Source: Flavobacterium hydrophilum (GTDB lineage Bacteria; Bacteroidota; Bacteroidia; Flavobacteriales; Flavobacteriaceae). From it: a stretch of DNA of 64,000 bases. The stretch lies in contig NZ_QJHL01000006.1 in the NCBI RefSeq assembly GCF_003202405.1, positions 62,001 through 126,000 of the forward strand. The letters run 5' to 3'. Below the pieces are notes generated by a model, which was not told where the DNA came from, made no database searches, and saw only the letters and a program-made list of their open reading frames with translations. The first letter of the stretch is position 1, and each line of letters begins with the position of its first letter. Shown here in pieces: positions 8,652 through 16,271 of this stretch. The translations under genes and the position numbers were made by a program.

Positions 8652-9470
8652 ATGAAAAAAGTAATTTTATTAGTGATGTTTTTTATATCATTATTCTTTA
8701 CGGGTTGTGAAGAAGTTGTAAATGTGGATTTAAATACCGCAGCTCCAAAATTAGTAATTGAAGCGTCTGTCAATTGGAGAAAAGGAACTACGGGCGCTCA
8801 GCAAATTATAAAGCTGACCATGACAACTGGATATTTTGAAGGGGAAATTCCAATAGTTTCAGGAGCTGTTGTATATGTTAAAAACGGTGCCAACCAACAA
8901 TTTAATTTTACAGAAGTGCCAAATACAGGTAGATATGTTTGCAATAACTTCAAACCGGTAATCGATGGAGCTTATACACTGACTGTAATTAGCAATGGCA
9001 ATACCTACACGGCAAGTGAAACCCTAAAATCAATAACGCCAATTGACTATTTTACACAAAACGATGCAGGAGAACTTGCCGGAATTGTTGTAAGGGCTTT
9101 TTATAAAGACCCGGCAGGAGTCGATAATTATTATCTTTATAAATATGCATATTCAAATAAAGTTACGTCGACTTATTATGCTGATGAGGACAAGTTTTAT
9201 CAGGGCAATGAGTTTTTTAGTTTTTCTGATGACGAGGACTTGAAAACCGGAGATGAAGTAGAGGTTACGCACTATGGTATTTCAAAACAATATTACAATT
9301 ATATGAATATATTGGTAGATATTGCGGGCAGTGGTGGTGTAGGAGGGCCTTTTCAGACACCCCCGGCAACTGTTAGAGGAAATATTGTTAATACAACAGA
9401 TAAAAATAACTTTCCTTTAGGTTATTTTTCTTTGAGTGAAACGGTTTCAAAAAAATATACTGTTAAATAA
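8652..9470 (+). CDS. DUF4249 lipoprotein, partner of the TonB receptor
   Basis: A 272-residue protein with a lipobox (LFFTGC, Cys19) followed by EEVVNVDLNTAAPKLVIEA, the hallmark opening of DUF4249. The early part is a beta-sandwich built like a surface-exposed binding module (VSGAVVYVKNG, VIDGAYTLTVI). It starts 37 bases after the receptor stop and so shares its operon. The family nearly always sits next to a TonB receptor, so it probably helps capture the ligand at the cell surface; this is inference from context, as no member with this context is known to me to be characterised. Confidence 0.88.
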   Translation: MKKVILLVMFFISLFFTGCEEVVNVDLNTAAPKLVIEASVNWRKGTTGAQQIIKLTMTTGYFEGEIPIVSGAVVYVKNGANQQFNFTEVPNTGRYVCNNFKPVIDGAYTLTVISNGNTYTASETLKSITPIDYFTQNDAGELAGIVVRAFYKDPAGVDNYYLYKYAYSNKVTSTYYADEDKFYQGNEFFSFSDDEDLKTGDEVEVTHYGISKQYYNYMNILVDIAGSGGVGGPFQTPPATVRGNIVNTTDKNNFPLGYFSLSETVSKKYTVK

Positions 9471-9479
9471 TTCAGTCAG

Positions 9480-9959
9480 ATGGAAGCCAGAATTGAAACT
9501 CTAACCGAGAAAAAACTCATTGGTAAACATATTACAATGTCTTTTGTTGAGAATAAAACATTTCAGTTATGGAGCAGTTTTATGCCTCAACGAAAAGAAA
9601 TCAAAAATTCAATTGATTCTAATTTATATTCTCTAGAAGTTTTTTCTGTTGGGTACTTCAATCATTTTGATGCTAAAAATACTTTTCAAAAATGGGCCGC
9701 CATCGAAGTTTCTGATTTCAATGAAATTCCATCAGGTATGGAGGCTTTAACGATTCCAGGTGGATTATATGCAGTTTTCGTTCATGAGGGGCCCGCAATA
9801 GAAGGTGATAAGACTTATCGTTTTATTTTTACAGAATGGCTGCCAGCTTCAGAATATAGGGTAGACGACAGACCTCATTTTGCTGTTATGTCTGAGAACT
9901 ACCAACGAGATAACCCAAATTCAGAAGAAATCTGGATTCCCATAAAAAAGAAAGTTTAA
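9480..9959 (+). CDS. GyrI-like (AraC effector-binding) domain protein
   Basis: A 159-residue stand-alone GyrI-like/AraC effector-binding domain. Visible signatures are FQLWSSFMPQRKEI, GMEALTIPGGLYAVFVHEGP and the C-terminal FTEWLPASEYRVDDRPHF segment, all normal for Bacteroidota members. Such domains bind small hydrophobic or cationic compounds; without a DNA-binding part it may act as a ligand sink or hydrolase-like protein. It begins nine bases after the DUF4249 stop, hence the same transcript, and is followed after three bases by a DinB gene. Confidence 0.85.
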   Translation: MEARIETLTEKKLIGKHITMSFVENKTFQLWSSFMPQRKEIKNSIDSNLYSLEVFSVGYFNHFDAKNTFQKWAAIEVSDFNEIPSGMEALTIPGGLYAVFVHEGPAIEGDKTYRFIFTEWLPASEYRVDDRPHFAVMSENYQRDNPNSEEIWIPIKKKV

Positions 9960-9962
9960 ACT

Positions 9963-10406
9963 ATGCTGATAGAAAATTTAAGGTCACTTTTTAACCGCGA
10001 TCTTAACAAATTAAAAGAACAAATTGCATTGTATGAAACCGAAAGTCAGCTTTGGGTAATTGATAAAAATATTTCTAATTCTGCAGGAAATCTTTGTCTT
10101 CATTTAATTGGAAATCTCAATACTTATATCGGAGCCGAAATGGGAAAAACAGGTTATATTCGTAATCGTCCTTTGGAATTTTCGGCAAAAGATGTTGAGA
10201 AAGATCAGTTAATTAGCAAAATTGAGGAAACTATTTTAATGGTAAATGAAACTCTGGACTCTTTAGTCGAAAATGATTTAGAGACCATTTATCCGCAAAT
10301 TGTCTTCGAAAAAGAAATGACTACCGGTTTCTTTTTGATGCATCTTTCTACACATTTAGCCTATCATTTAGGACAAATCAATTATCATCGCCGATTAGTG
10401 ATTTGA
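9963..10406 (+). CDS. DinB-like protein (DUF1572 type)
   Basis: A 147-residue four-helix-bundle protein. The likely metal-binding His residues are seen in LCLHLIGNL (about residue 44) and in MHLSTHLAYHLGQ (about 124-134), matching the three-His DinB pattern. Most family members have no known substrate. It is the last gene of the receptor operon, only three bases after the GyrI-like gene. It is distinct in sequence from the DinB protein at 3222. Confidence 0.82.
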   Translation: MLIENLRSLFNRDLNKLKEQIALYETESQLWVIDKNISNSAGNLCLHLIGNLNTYIGAEMGKTGYIRNRPLEFSAKDVEKDQLISKIEETILMVNETLDSLVENDLETIYPQIVFEKEMTTGFFLMHLSTHLAYHLGQINYHRRLVI

Positions 10407-10487
10407 GATTTTAGCCTAGAGGTTTTGAAAATATATTCTTATCAGAAATCTAAAATCGTTAATTAACATTCAAAATCCTTTCTTTCG

Positions 10488-10495
10488 TACATTTG
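10488..10495 (+). promoter_or_regulatory. -7 element of the thiamine pyrophosphokinase gene
   Basis: TACATTTG fits TAnnTTTG, 26 bases before the ATG at 10522. Confidence 0.55.
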
Positions 10496-10521
10496 CATCA
10501 CATTTAAAATAATAATTCAGC

Positions 10522-11184
10522 ATGTCATCACACCATATTGTTCGCGACGATCAGGAACCCGCATTAATTATTGCTAACGGAGCCGCTTGCAACGCTGAGT
10601 TATTAGGACAACTGTTGGAATGGTCACCGCTTGTAGTTGTGCTGGATTCTGCTATCGAAAGAGTTATTGAATTAGGTATAAAAGTCGATGTGCTTTTAGG
10701 AGATTTCGATCGGGGTTTTGATCCCGAAATCTACAAAACATCACAATATCCAATAGAAATTGTTTACACTCCCGATCAGGATAAAACCGATTTGGAGAAA
10801 GCTTTTGATTATCTTATCGACAAAAAAATTCCCGCTGTAAACGTTGTTTGGGCAACAGGAAAGCGTGCAGATCATACCATAACAAACCTCACGCAAATTG
10901 TTCGTTACCGCAATTTGCTTAAAATTGTTATCCTTGACGATCATTCTAAAATATTTTTGCTGCCTAATAAATTCGAAAAATGGTACACAGAACGAACTCC
11001 AATTTCGCTTATTCCAATTGGGGTGGTAAACGGCATTTCTTCGAACAATCTAAAATACGAACTGCAAGATGATACGCTCACAATGGGCTACAGGACCGGA
11101 AGCAGCAATTCCGTTGCAAAAGACGGAATAGTTACTATTACTCACAAAAATGGTGATTTGTTGCTTATGGAATGTATTGATTGA
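10522..11184 (+). CDS. Thiamine pyrophosphokinase
   Basis: A 220-residue enzyme that transfers a pyrophosphate from ATP to thiamine, giving thiamine diphosphate in the cytoplasm. Conserved elements are visible: GDFD (60-63), the acidic DQDKTD (85-90) and the G-KRADHT signature (113-119) of the catalytic domain; the C-terminal half carries the thiamine-binding beta domain (YELQDDTLTMGYRTGSSN). The domain order fits the family. It has its own promoter and lies just before trmD, but a -7 element between them suggests separate transcription. Confidence 0.9.
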   Translation: MSSHHIVRDDQEPALIIANGAACNAELLGQLLEWSPLVVVLDSAIERVIELGIKVDVLLGDFDRGFDPEIYKTSQYPIEIVYTPDQDKTDLEKAFDYLIDKKIPAVNVVWATGKRADHTITNLTQIVRYRNLLKIVILDDHSKIFLLPNKFEKWYTERTPISLIPIGVVNGISSNNLKYELQDDTLTMGYRTGSSNSVAKDGIVTITHKNGDLLLMECID

Positions 11185-11262
11185 TTTTTGTTTTAGATTT
11201 ATTTTTAAAGTTGAAATTGAATTTTGACATTGAAATTGAATTTAATGAAGCTATTTACTTTG

Positions 11263-11270
11263 TATCTTTG
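11263..11270 (+). promoter_or_regulatory. -7 element of trmD
   Basis: TATCTTTG, 26 bases before the trmD ATG. A TTG lies at 11236-11238, 24 bases upstream of it, near the usual -33 spacing. Confidence 0.55.
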
Positions 11271-11296
11271 CGCCTCAGAACTATTGAAGAAATAAA

Positions 11297-11971
11297 ATGC
11301 GAATTGACATTATTACGATTTTGCCGGAATTGCTAAAAAGCCCTTTTGAGGCTTCGATTATGAAACGTGCTATTGATAAAGGTCTGGTAGAAGTCCATTT
11401 TCATAATTTACGTGATTATACAACCAATAAACAAAAAAGCGTAGACGATTATCCATTTGGAGGAGGTGCCGGAATGGTAATGACGGTTCAGCCAATTGAC
11501 GACTGTATTGCACATCTGAAAAGCCAGCGAGAATATGATGAAATCATTTATATGTCTCCCGATGGTGAAACGTTGAACCAAAAAATGGCCAATACCATGT
11601 CAATGTATGAAAATATTATTATTTTATGTGGGCATTATAAAGGTGTTGATCAGCGTGTAAGGGATCATTTTATTACCAAAGAAATTTCGATTGGTGATTA
11701 TGTTTTATCAGGAGGAGAATTAGGTGCTTTAGTTCTGTCTGATGCATTAATCCGATTGATTCCGGGAGTTTTAAGCGATGAAACTTCGGCATTAACAGAT
11801 AGTTTTCAGGATAATTTGCTTTCAGGACCTATATATACAAGACCGGCAGACTACAAAGGATGGAAAGTCCCGGAAGTTTTAACCAGTGGTCATTTTGCAA
11901 AAATCGACAAATGGCGAGAAGATATGGCGTATGAACACACGAAGAACAGAAGACCGGATTTGTTGGAATAG
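11297..11971 (+). CDS. trmD: tRNA (guanine-N1-)-methyltransferase
   Basis: A 224-residue SPOUT-class enzyme that methylates G37 at N1 in tRNAs reading CNN codons, using S-adenosylmethionine, to prevent +1 frameshifting. The conserved blocks are present: PFGGGAGMVM (near 54-63), LCGHYKGVDQRVRD (knot region) and SIGDYVLSGGELG. The length is normal. It is followed by rplS, as in many bacteria, but without the rpsP-rimM genes of the usual operon, and with a separate promoter and a repeat between the two genes. Confidence 0.96.
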   Translation: MRIDIITILPELLKSPFEASIMKRAIDKGLVEVHFHNLRDYTTNKQKSVDDYPFGGGAGMVMTVQPIDDCIAHLKSQREYDEIIYMSPDGETLNQKMANTMSMYENIIILCGHYKGVDQRVRDHFITKEISIGDYVLSGGELGALVLSDALIRLIPGVLSDETSALTDSFQDNLLSGPIYTRPADYKGWKVPEVLTSGHFAKIDKWREDMAYEHTKNRRPDLLE

Positions 11972-12066
11972 TCTTAAAGTTTTTAAAGTCGAAAGTCATA
12001 AAGTTAACAATTTAGCATCTTCATTTTTAGATCATTAAGACTTTATAACTTTCAACTTTATGACTT
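11971..12066. repeat. Inverted/direct repeat array between trmD and rplS
   Basis: AAGTCATAAAGTT (11993-12005) is the exact complement of AACTTTATGACTT (12054-12066). A second pair (GTCTTAA at 11971-11977, TTAAGAC at 12035-12041) overlaps it. The array is built from near-copies of ACTTTATAACTTT/ACTTTATGACTT. It lacks a T tract, so it is not a plain terminator, although it could act as one. Confidence 0.55.
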
Positions 12067-12111
12067 GAAAAATAATTTACAATTTACAATTTATAATTCA
12101 TAATTATTTTC

Positions 12112-12119
12112 TACATTTG
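12112..12119 (+). promoter_or_regulatory. -7 element of rplS
   Basis: TACATTTG fits TAnnTTTG. Transcription should start near 12126, leaving a leader of roughly 65 bases before rplS. Confidence 0.55.
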
Positions 12120-12125
12120 CACCCG

Positions 12126-12191
12126 AATTAGACTAACCTCTGGCGAGATCCGTGAATGTTACTCTATCATAAACAATAATATAAAATTATC
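12126..12191 (+). promoter_or_regulatory. Possible ribosomal-protein leader before rplS
   Basis: The leader holds a compact, GC-richer segment (12129-12165) unlike the AT-rich flanks. Ribosomal-protein leaders that bind their own product are known for several flavobacterial genes, and an L19 type has been described as I recall, but no fold is proven here. Confidence 0.35.
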
Positions 12192-12542
12192 ATGGCAGAT
12201 TTATTAAAATTCGTTCAGGACGAATTCGTTGCTAGAAAAGATTTCCCTGTTTTTGGAGCTGGAGATACTATCACAGTTTTCTACGAAATTAAAGAGGGTG
12301 AAAAAACAAGAACTCAGTTTTTTAAAGGAGTTGTTATTCAAAGAAGAGGTTCTGGTAACACAGAAACTTTTACTATTCGTAAAATGTCTGGAGCTGTTGG
12401 TGTTGAGCGTATCTTCCCGGTAAACTTACCAGCTTTACAAAAAATTGAAATCAACAAGAAAGGTGCTGTACGTAGAGCTAGAATTTTCTACTTCAGAGAT
12501 CTTACTGGTAAAAAAGCTAAGATTAAAGATAAAAGAAGATAA
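12192..12542 (+). CDS. rplS: 50S ribosomal protein L19
   Basis: A 116-residue ribosomal protein of the large subunit that lies at the 30S-50S interface. The family blocks FPVFGAGDTITVFYEIKEG, RTQFFKGVVIQRRGSG and GVERIFPVNLP are all clear, and the basic C-terminus (RRARIFYFRDLTGKKAKIK) is normal. The length is usual. It is followed by a strong terminator, so it is probably monocistronic under the promoter at 12112. Confidence 0.97.
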   Translation: MADLLKFVQDEFVARKDFPVFGAGDTITVFYEIKEGEKTRTQFFKGVVIQRRGSGNTETFTIRKMSGAVGVERIFPVNLPALQKIEINKKGAVRRARIFYFRDLTGKKAKIKDKRR

Positions 12543-12563
12543 TCATTTATCTCTTTGTTATAA

Positions 12564-12602
12564 AAAACTCGTTTCAGGTAATTTGAAACGAGTTTTTTTT
12601 TG
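12564..12602 (+). terminator. rplS terminator
   Basis: AAAACTCGTTTCA (12564-12576) pairs perfectly with TGAAACGAGTTTT (12584-12596) around a 7-base loop, followed by more T. Confidence 0.92.
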
Positions 12603-12740
12603 GACCTATTTTTCGAAATATTAAAACCGTAATTTTTTTATATCAAAATCATCAATTTAATAATTAAAAGTCACTCAGATGACAATCTGTTAATTTCGGG
12701 ATTTCTCCTGAAAACTATACCGTTTTCGGACTGTTTTTAT

Positions 12741-12748
12741 TATATTTG
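12741..12748 (+). promoter_or_regulatory. -7 element of the isocitrate dehydrogenase gene
   Basis: TATATTTG fits TAnnTTTG. The predicted leader of about 65 bases contains two small hairpins (GCTC/GAGC at 12753-12765 and ATTGC/GCAAT at about 12780-12798). Confidence 0.5.
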
Positions 12749-12818
12749 CTCCGCTCATTTTGAGCCGAATATACCTTGAAATTGCTGATTTCGGCAATAC
12801 AATCATAAAAAAAAAAAA

Positions 12819-15041
12819 ATGACACAGAATTCAAAAATTTTTTACACTTTAACTGATGAGGCGCCATTATTAGCGACTTACTCTTTATTGCCTATTGTTC
12901 AGGCTTTTACTTCGACAGCAGGTATTGCTATCGAAACAAGAGACATCTCTTTGGCAGGAAGAATTTTATCTAATTTCCCAGAATCATTAACGGATGCTCA
13001 AAAAACCGGAGATGCCCTTTCTGAATTAGGACAGCTGGCAACACAACCGGAAGCTAACATTATTAAATTACCAAACGTTTCTGCATCTGTACCGCAATTA
13101 AAAGCGGCTATTGCTGAATTACAATCTCATGGTTATAATGTGCCTAATTTTCCTGAAGATCCGCAAAACGATGCTGAAAAGGAAATTAAGGCAAAGTATG
13201 CTAAAGTTTTAGGTTCTGCAGTAAACCCTGTTTTACGTGAAGGAAACTCTGATCGTAGAGCGCCAAGAGCAGTAAAGAATTTTGCTAAAGCAAATCCACA
13301 CTCAATGGGTGCGTGGTCTGCTGACTCAAAAACTAAGGTAGCTTCAATGTCAAACGGTGATTTTTACGGAAGTGAACAATCTCTTACTGTTGCAGAAGCT
13401 AATGATGTAAAAATTGAATTCGTTGCTAAGGACGGAACAACAACTGTTCTTAAAGCAAGTACTCCGCTCAAAGCAGGAGAAATCATTGATAGTTCTGTTT
13501 TAAACTTAAAAGCTTTAAAATCTTTTGTTGCTGATGCAATTGCTGATGCTAAACAAGCAGGAGTTTTGCTTTCTGTGCATTTAAAAGCGACTATGATGAA
13601 AGTTTCAGATCCAATTATCTTTGGCGCTATCGTTGAAGTGTATTTTGCTGATCTTTTCAAAAAATATGAGACTTTATTTAATGAAATAAATGTTGATACA
13701 AGAAACGGTTTAGGTGATATTTATGCAAAAATTGCAGGAAGACCTGAGCAGGCAGAAGTTGAAGCTGCAATCAATCAGGCTATTGAAAACGGACCAGCTT
13801 TAGCAATGGTTAATTCTGATAAAGGAATTACAAACTTACACGTTCCTTCTGATGTAATTGTTGATGCTTCTATGCCGGCAATGATTCGTACTTCAGGTCA
13901 AATGTGGAACAAAGAAGGAAAATCACAAGATACTTTTGCTGTTATTCCGGATCGTTCTTACGCTGGAGTTTATACTGCAACAATTGATTTCTGTAAAAAA
14001 CACGGTGCTTTTGATCCTAAAACAATGGGAAGTGTTCCTAATGTTGGATTAATGGCTCAAAAAGCAGAAGAATACGGATCTCACGATAAAACTTTCCAAA
14101 TGAAAGCAGATGGAGTTGTTCGTGTTGTTGATAAAAACGGAACTGTTTTGATGGAGCAAAATGTTGAGACAAACGATATCTTCAGAATGTGTCAGGCTAA
14201 GGACGCTCCAATTCAGGACTGGGTAAAACTGGCTGTAAACAGAGCTCGTTTATCAAGTACTCCTGCTGTTTTCTGGTTAGATGAAAACAGAGCACACGAT
14301 AGAGAATTGATTGTAAAAGTTCAAAAATATCTTAAAGATTTCGATACAACAGGTTTGGATATTCGTATTCTGAATCCTATTGCTGCTACTGAATTTACTT
14401 TAGACAGAATTATCAAAGGAGAAGATACTATTTCTGTAACCGGAAACGTGTTACGTGATTACCTGACAGATTTATTCCCAATTTTAGAATTAGGAACTTC
14501 TGCAAAAATGTTATCTATTGTTCCTTTAATGAATGGTGGTGGATTGTTCGAAACAGGTGCCGGAGGTTCTGCTCCTAAACATGTTGAGCAATTTACTGAA
14601 GAAGGATATTTACGTTGGGATTCATTAGGAGAGTTTTTGGCTCTTGGTGCTTCATTGGAGCATTTAGGTCAGACTTTAGATAATTCTAAAGCTATTGTTT
14701 TATCTGAAACTTTAGATCAGGCAAACGATAAATTCCTGGCAAATGATAAATCTCCAGCTCGTAAAGTAGGTCAGATCGACAACCGTGGATCTCACTTTTA
14801 TTTAGCTTTCTATTGGGCACAGGCTTTGGCTGCTCAGACTAAAGATGCTGAATTAAAAGCAATCTTTACTCCAATTGCTGCTGAATTTGAAGCTAATGAA
14901 TCTAAAATAGATGCTGAATTAATTGGTGCGCAAGGTAAAGCTCAAAATATTGGTGGTTACTACCAGCCAACGCCTGAGTTAGTAAGCAAAGCGATGCGTC
15001 CTAGTGAAACTTTCAATGCGATTATTGCCAAAATTGCATAA
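12819..15041 (+). CDS. icd: NADP-dependent isocitrate dehydrogenase, monomeric type
   Basis: A 740-residue enzyme matching the monomeric class (about 80 kDa), unrelated in length to the dimeric 416-residue form. It oxidises isocitrate to 2-oxoglutarate and CO2 in the TCA cycle, making NADPH. Recognisable blocks are YTLTDEAPLLATYSLLPI at the start, LREGNSDRRAP (about 145), GAWSADSKTKVASM, and IDNRGSHFYLAFYWAQALA near the C-terminus. It has its own promoter and terminator. Coding is rich in Ala and Lys, with the codon use of a highly expressed gene. Called as icd; some annotators reserve idh2-type names. Confidence 0.96.
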   Translation: MTQNSKIFYTLTDEAPLLATYSLLPIVQAFTSTAGIAIETRDISLAGRILSNFPESLTDAQKTGDALSELGQLATQPEANIIKLPNVSASVPQLKAAIAELQSHGYNVPNFPEDPQNDAEKEIKAKYAKVLGSAVNPVLREGNSDRRAPRAVKNFAKANPHSMGAWSADSKTKVASMSNGDFYGSEQSLTVAEANDVKIEFVAKDGTTTVLKASTPLKAGEIIDSSVLNLKALKSFVADAIADAKQAGVLLSVHLKATMMKVSDPIIFGAIVEVYFADLFKKYETLFNEINVDTRNGLGDIYAKIAGRPEQAEVEAAINQAIENGPALAMVNSDKGITNLHVPSDVIVDASMPAMIRTSGQMWNKEGKSQDTFAVIPDRSYAGVYTATIDFCKKHGAFDPKTMGSVPNVGLMAQKAEEYGSHDKTFQMKADGVVRVVDKNGTVLMEQNVETNDIFRMCQAKDAPIQDWVKLAVNRARLSSTPAVFWLDENRAHDRELIVKVQKYLKDFDTTGLDIRILNPIAATEFTLDRIIKGEDTISVTGNVLRDYLTDLFPILELGTSAKMLSIVPLMNGGGLFETGAGGSAPKHVEQFTEEGYLRWDSLGEFLALGASLEHLGQTLDNSKAIVLSETLDQANDKFLANDKSPARKVGQIDNRGSHFYLAFYWAQALAAQTKDAELKAIFTPIAAEFEANESKIDAELIGAQGKAQNIGGYYQPTPELVSKAMRPSETFNAIIAKIA

Positions 15042-15068
15042 TTAAAAGTTATCTTATTTATATATTCA

Positions 15069-15103
15069 AAAAAAAGACAATCAGAAATGGTTGTCTTTTT
15101 TTT
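15069..15103 (+). terminator. icd terminator
   Basis: An A run and GACAATC (15076-15082) pair with GGTTGTC (15089-15095, one G-T pair) around a 6-base loop, then a T tract. Confidence 0.85.
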
Positions 15104-15125
15104 ATCTTATCGAATGCAAAATTGA

Positions 15126-15242
15126 ATTAGCTACAGTAAAATGATTTCTAATTTAGGTTTTAAAGAATCTGTATCATTTAGCAAATTATTCAAAAGTAAG
15201 GCTGATATTTCTCCTTTAAAGTTTAGAAAGCCTTTTAATTAA
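15126..15242 (+). pseudogene. Remnant of an AraC-family regulator (C-terminal 38 codons)
   Basis: Translated in one frame from just after an in-frame stop, this stretch reads ISYSKMISNLGFKESVSF followed by SKLFKSKADISPLKFRKPFN and a stop. It lines up residue by residue with the C-terminal end of the AraC proteins at 16272 and 18325 (for example SFSKLFKTKTLVSPLQF and the final FN). Everything upstream of the second helix-turn-helix is lost; only about 25 bases separate it from the icd terminator. It must be a decayed third copy of the regulator. Its frame is not interrupted within the 38 codons, so the loss seems recent or under weak selection. Confidence 0.8.
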
Positions 15243-15249
15243 ATTTTTA

Positions 15250-15280
15250 GGCTACAAGAAAATACTTTTCGGCTACAAGA
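15250..15280 (+). promoter_or_regulatory. Tandem GGCTACAAGA sites 21 bases apart
   Basis: GGCTACAAGA occurs at 15250-15259 and again at 15271-15280, 21 bases or two helical turns apart, about 40 bases before the SDR gene. Same-face direct repeats at this spacing are what AraC-type dimers bind. The regulators at 16272 or 18325 are natural candidates. Confidence 0.5.
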
Positions 15281-15319
15281 GTACAAAAGCTAAATCTGAA
15301 CTTTGCTTTACTAAATTAT

Positions 15320-16225
15320 ATGAAAATGAAAGTATTTGTAACAGGTGCTACAGGTTTCGTTGGAACAGCTGTAGTACAGGAATTATTAGGCTCAGGTCAC
15401 CAGGTTTTGGGGTTAGCACGTTCGGAAGAATCAGCAAAAAAATTAATTGCTGTCGGAGCAGAAGTGCATCGCGGCGATTTAAACGATTTTGAAAGTCTGA
15501 AATCAGGAACCGTTTCATCGGATGCGGTAATCCATTTAGGTTTTGTTCATGATTTTACACGATTTGAAGAAATGTGTATACTAGACGGGAAAGTAATTGA
15601 AACGATAGGCGAAGCTTTACTCGGAACTGACAAATCTTTTATCATCACTTCCGGAACTGCACTTTTTTCAAAAGACGGAATCACAACAGAAAAAGATCTT
15701 TCTGCTGATAATCCACATCCAAGAATAGCTACAGAAAATGCTGCCGATGCTGTAGCTGCTAAAGGTGTCAAGGTTGCTGTTGTGAGATTGTCTCCATCAG
15801 TTCACGGTCAAGGCGATATTATTGGTTTTGTACCAACATCAATAAATATTGCAAAAGAAAAAGGAAAATCTGCTATAATTAATGATGGTAATAATTTTTG
15901 GCCGGCAGTTCACCGATTGGATGCTGCAAAATTGTATCGATTAGCTTTGGAAAAACCTTTTGTGAGCGGAACAAGATATCACGCAGTTGCAGAACAAGGA
16001 ATTCCGTTTAAAAATATTGCAACAGCTATCGCTGAAAGATTGCAAATTCCGGTTACTTCCCTAACAACCGATGAAGCAGCTGAGCATTTTGGCTGGTTTG
16101 CTCATTTTGCAAAACTTAACAATTTAACTTCAAGCGAAGAAACTAAAAAAGCTTTGAATTGGACACCGGAGCATCCAACATTGATGGAAGATCTGCAAGG
16201 TGCTGTTTATTTTTCTGAACTTTAA
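15320..16225 (+). CDS. SDR-family NAD(P)-dependent oxidoreductase, epimerase-like
   Basis: A 301-residue Rossmann-fold protein. The nucleotide-binding TGATGFVG motif occupies residues 8-15 and HRGDLNDFESL a typical second site. The usual catalytic YxxxK is not apparent after the ITSGTALF strand, so it belongs to the atypical SDRs, some of which reduce or only bind NAD(P)H. Substrate unknown. It lies 46 bases before an AraC gene and probably belongs to the same island as the aldo-keto reductase at 17296. The operator-like repeats upstream (15250-15280) suggest AraC control. Confidence 0.85.
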   Translation: MKMKVFVTGATGFVGTAVVQELLGSGHQVLGLARSEESAKKLIAVGAEVHRGDLNDFESLKSGTVSSDAVIHLGFVHDFTRFEEMCILDGKVIETIGEALLGTDKSFIITSGTALFSKDGITTEKDLSADNPHPRIATENAADAVAAKGVKVAVVRLSPSVHGQGDIIGFVPTSINIAKEKGKSAIINDGNNFWPAVHRLDAAKLYRLALEKPFVSGTRYHAVAEQGIPFKNIATAIAERLQIPVTSLTTDEAAEHFGWFAHFAKLNNLTSSEETKKALNWTPEHPTLMEDLQGAVYFSEL

Positions 16226-16271
16226 TTATTTGTATCTTTAGAATATTAAAATCATTTATCAAACTTATGCT

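Noticed and set aside
8426..8773. Minus-strand frame of 115 residues across the receptor end
   Set aside because: Covers the end of the TonB receptor and start of the DUF4249 gene on the other strand; no family likeness.
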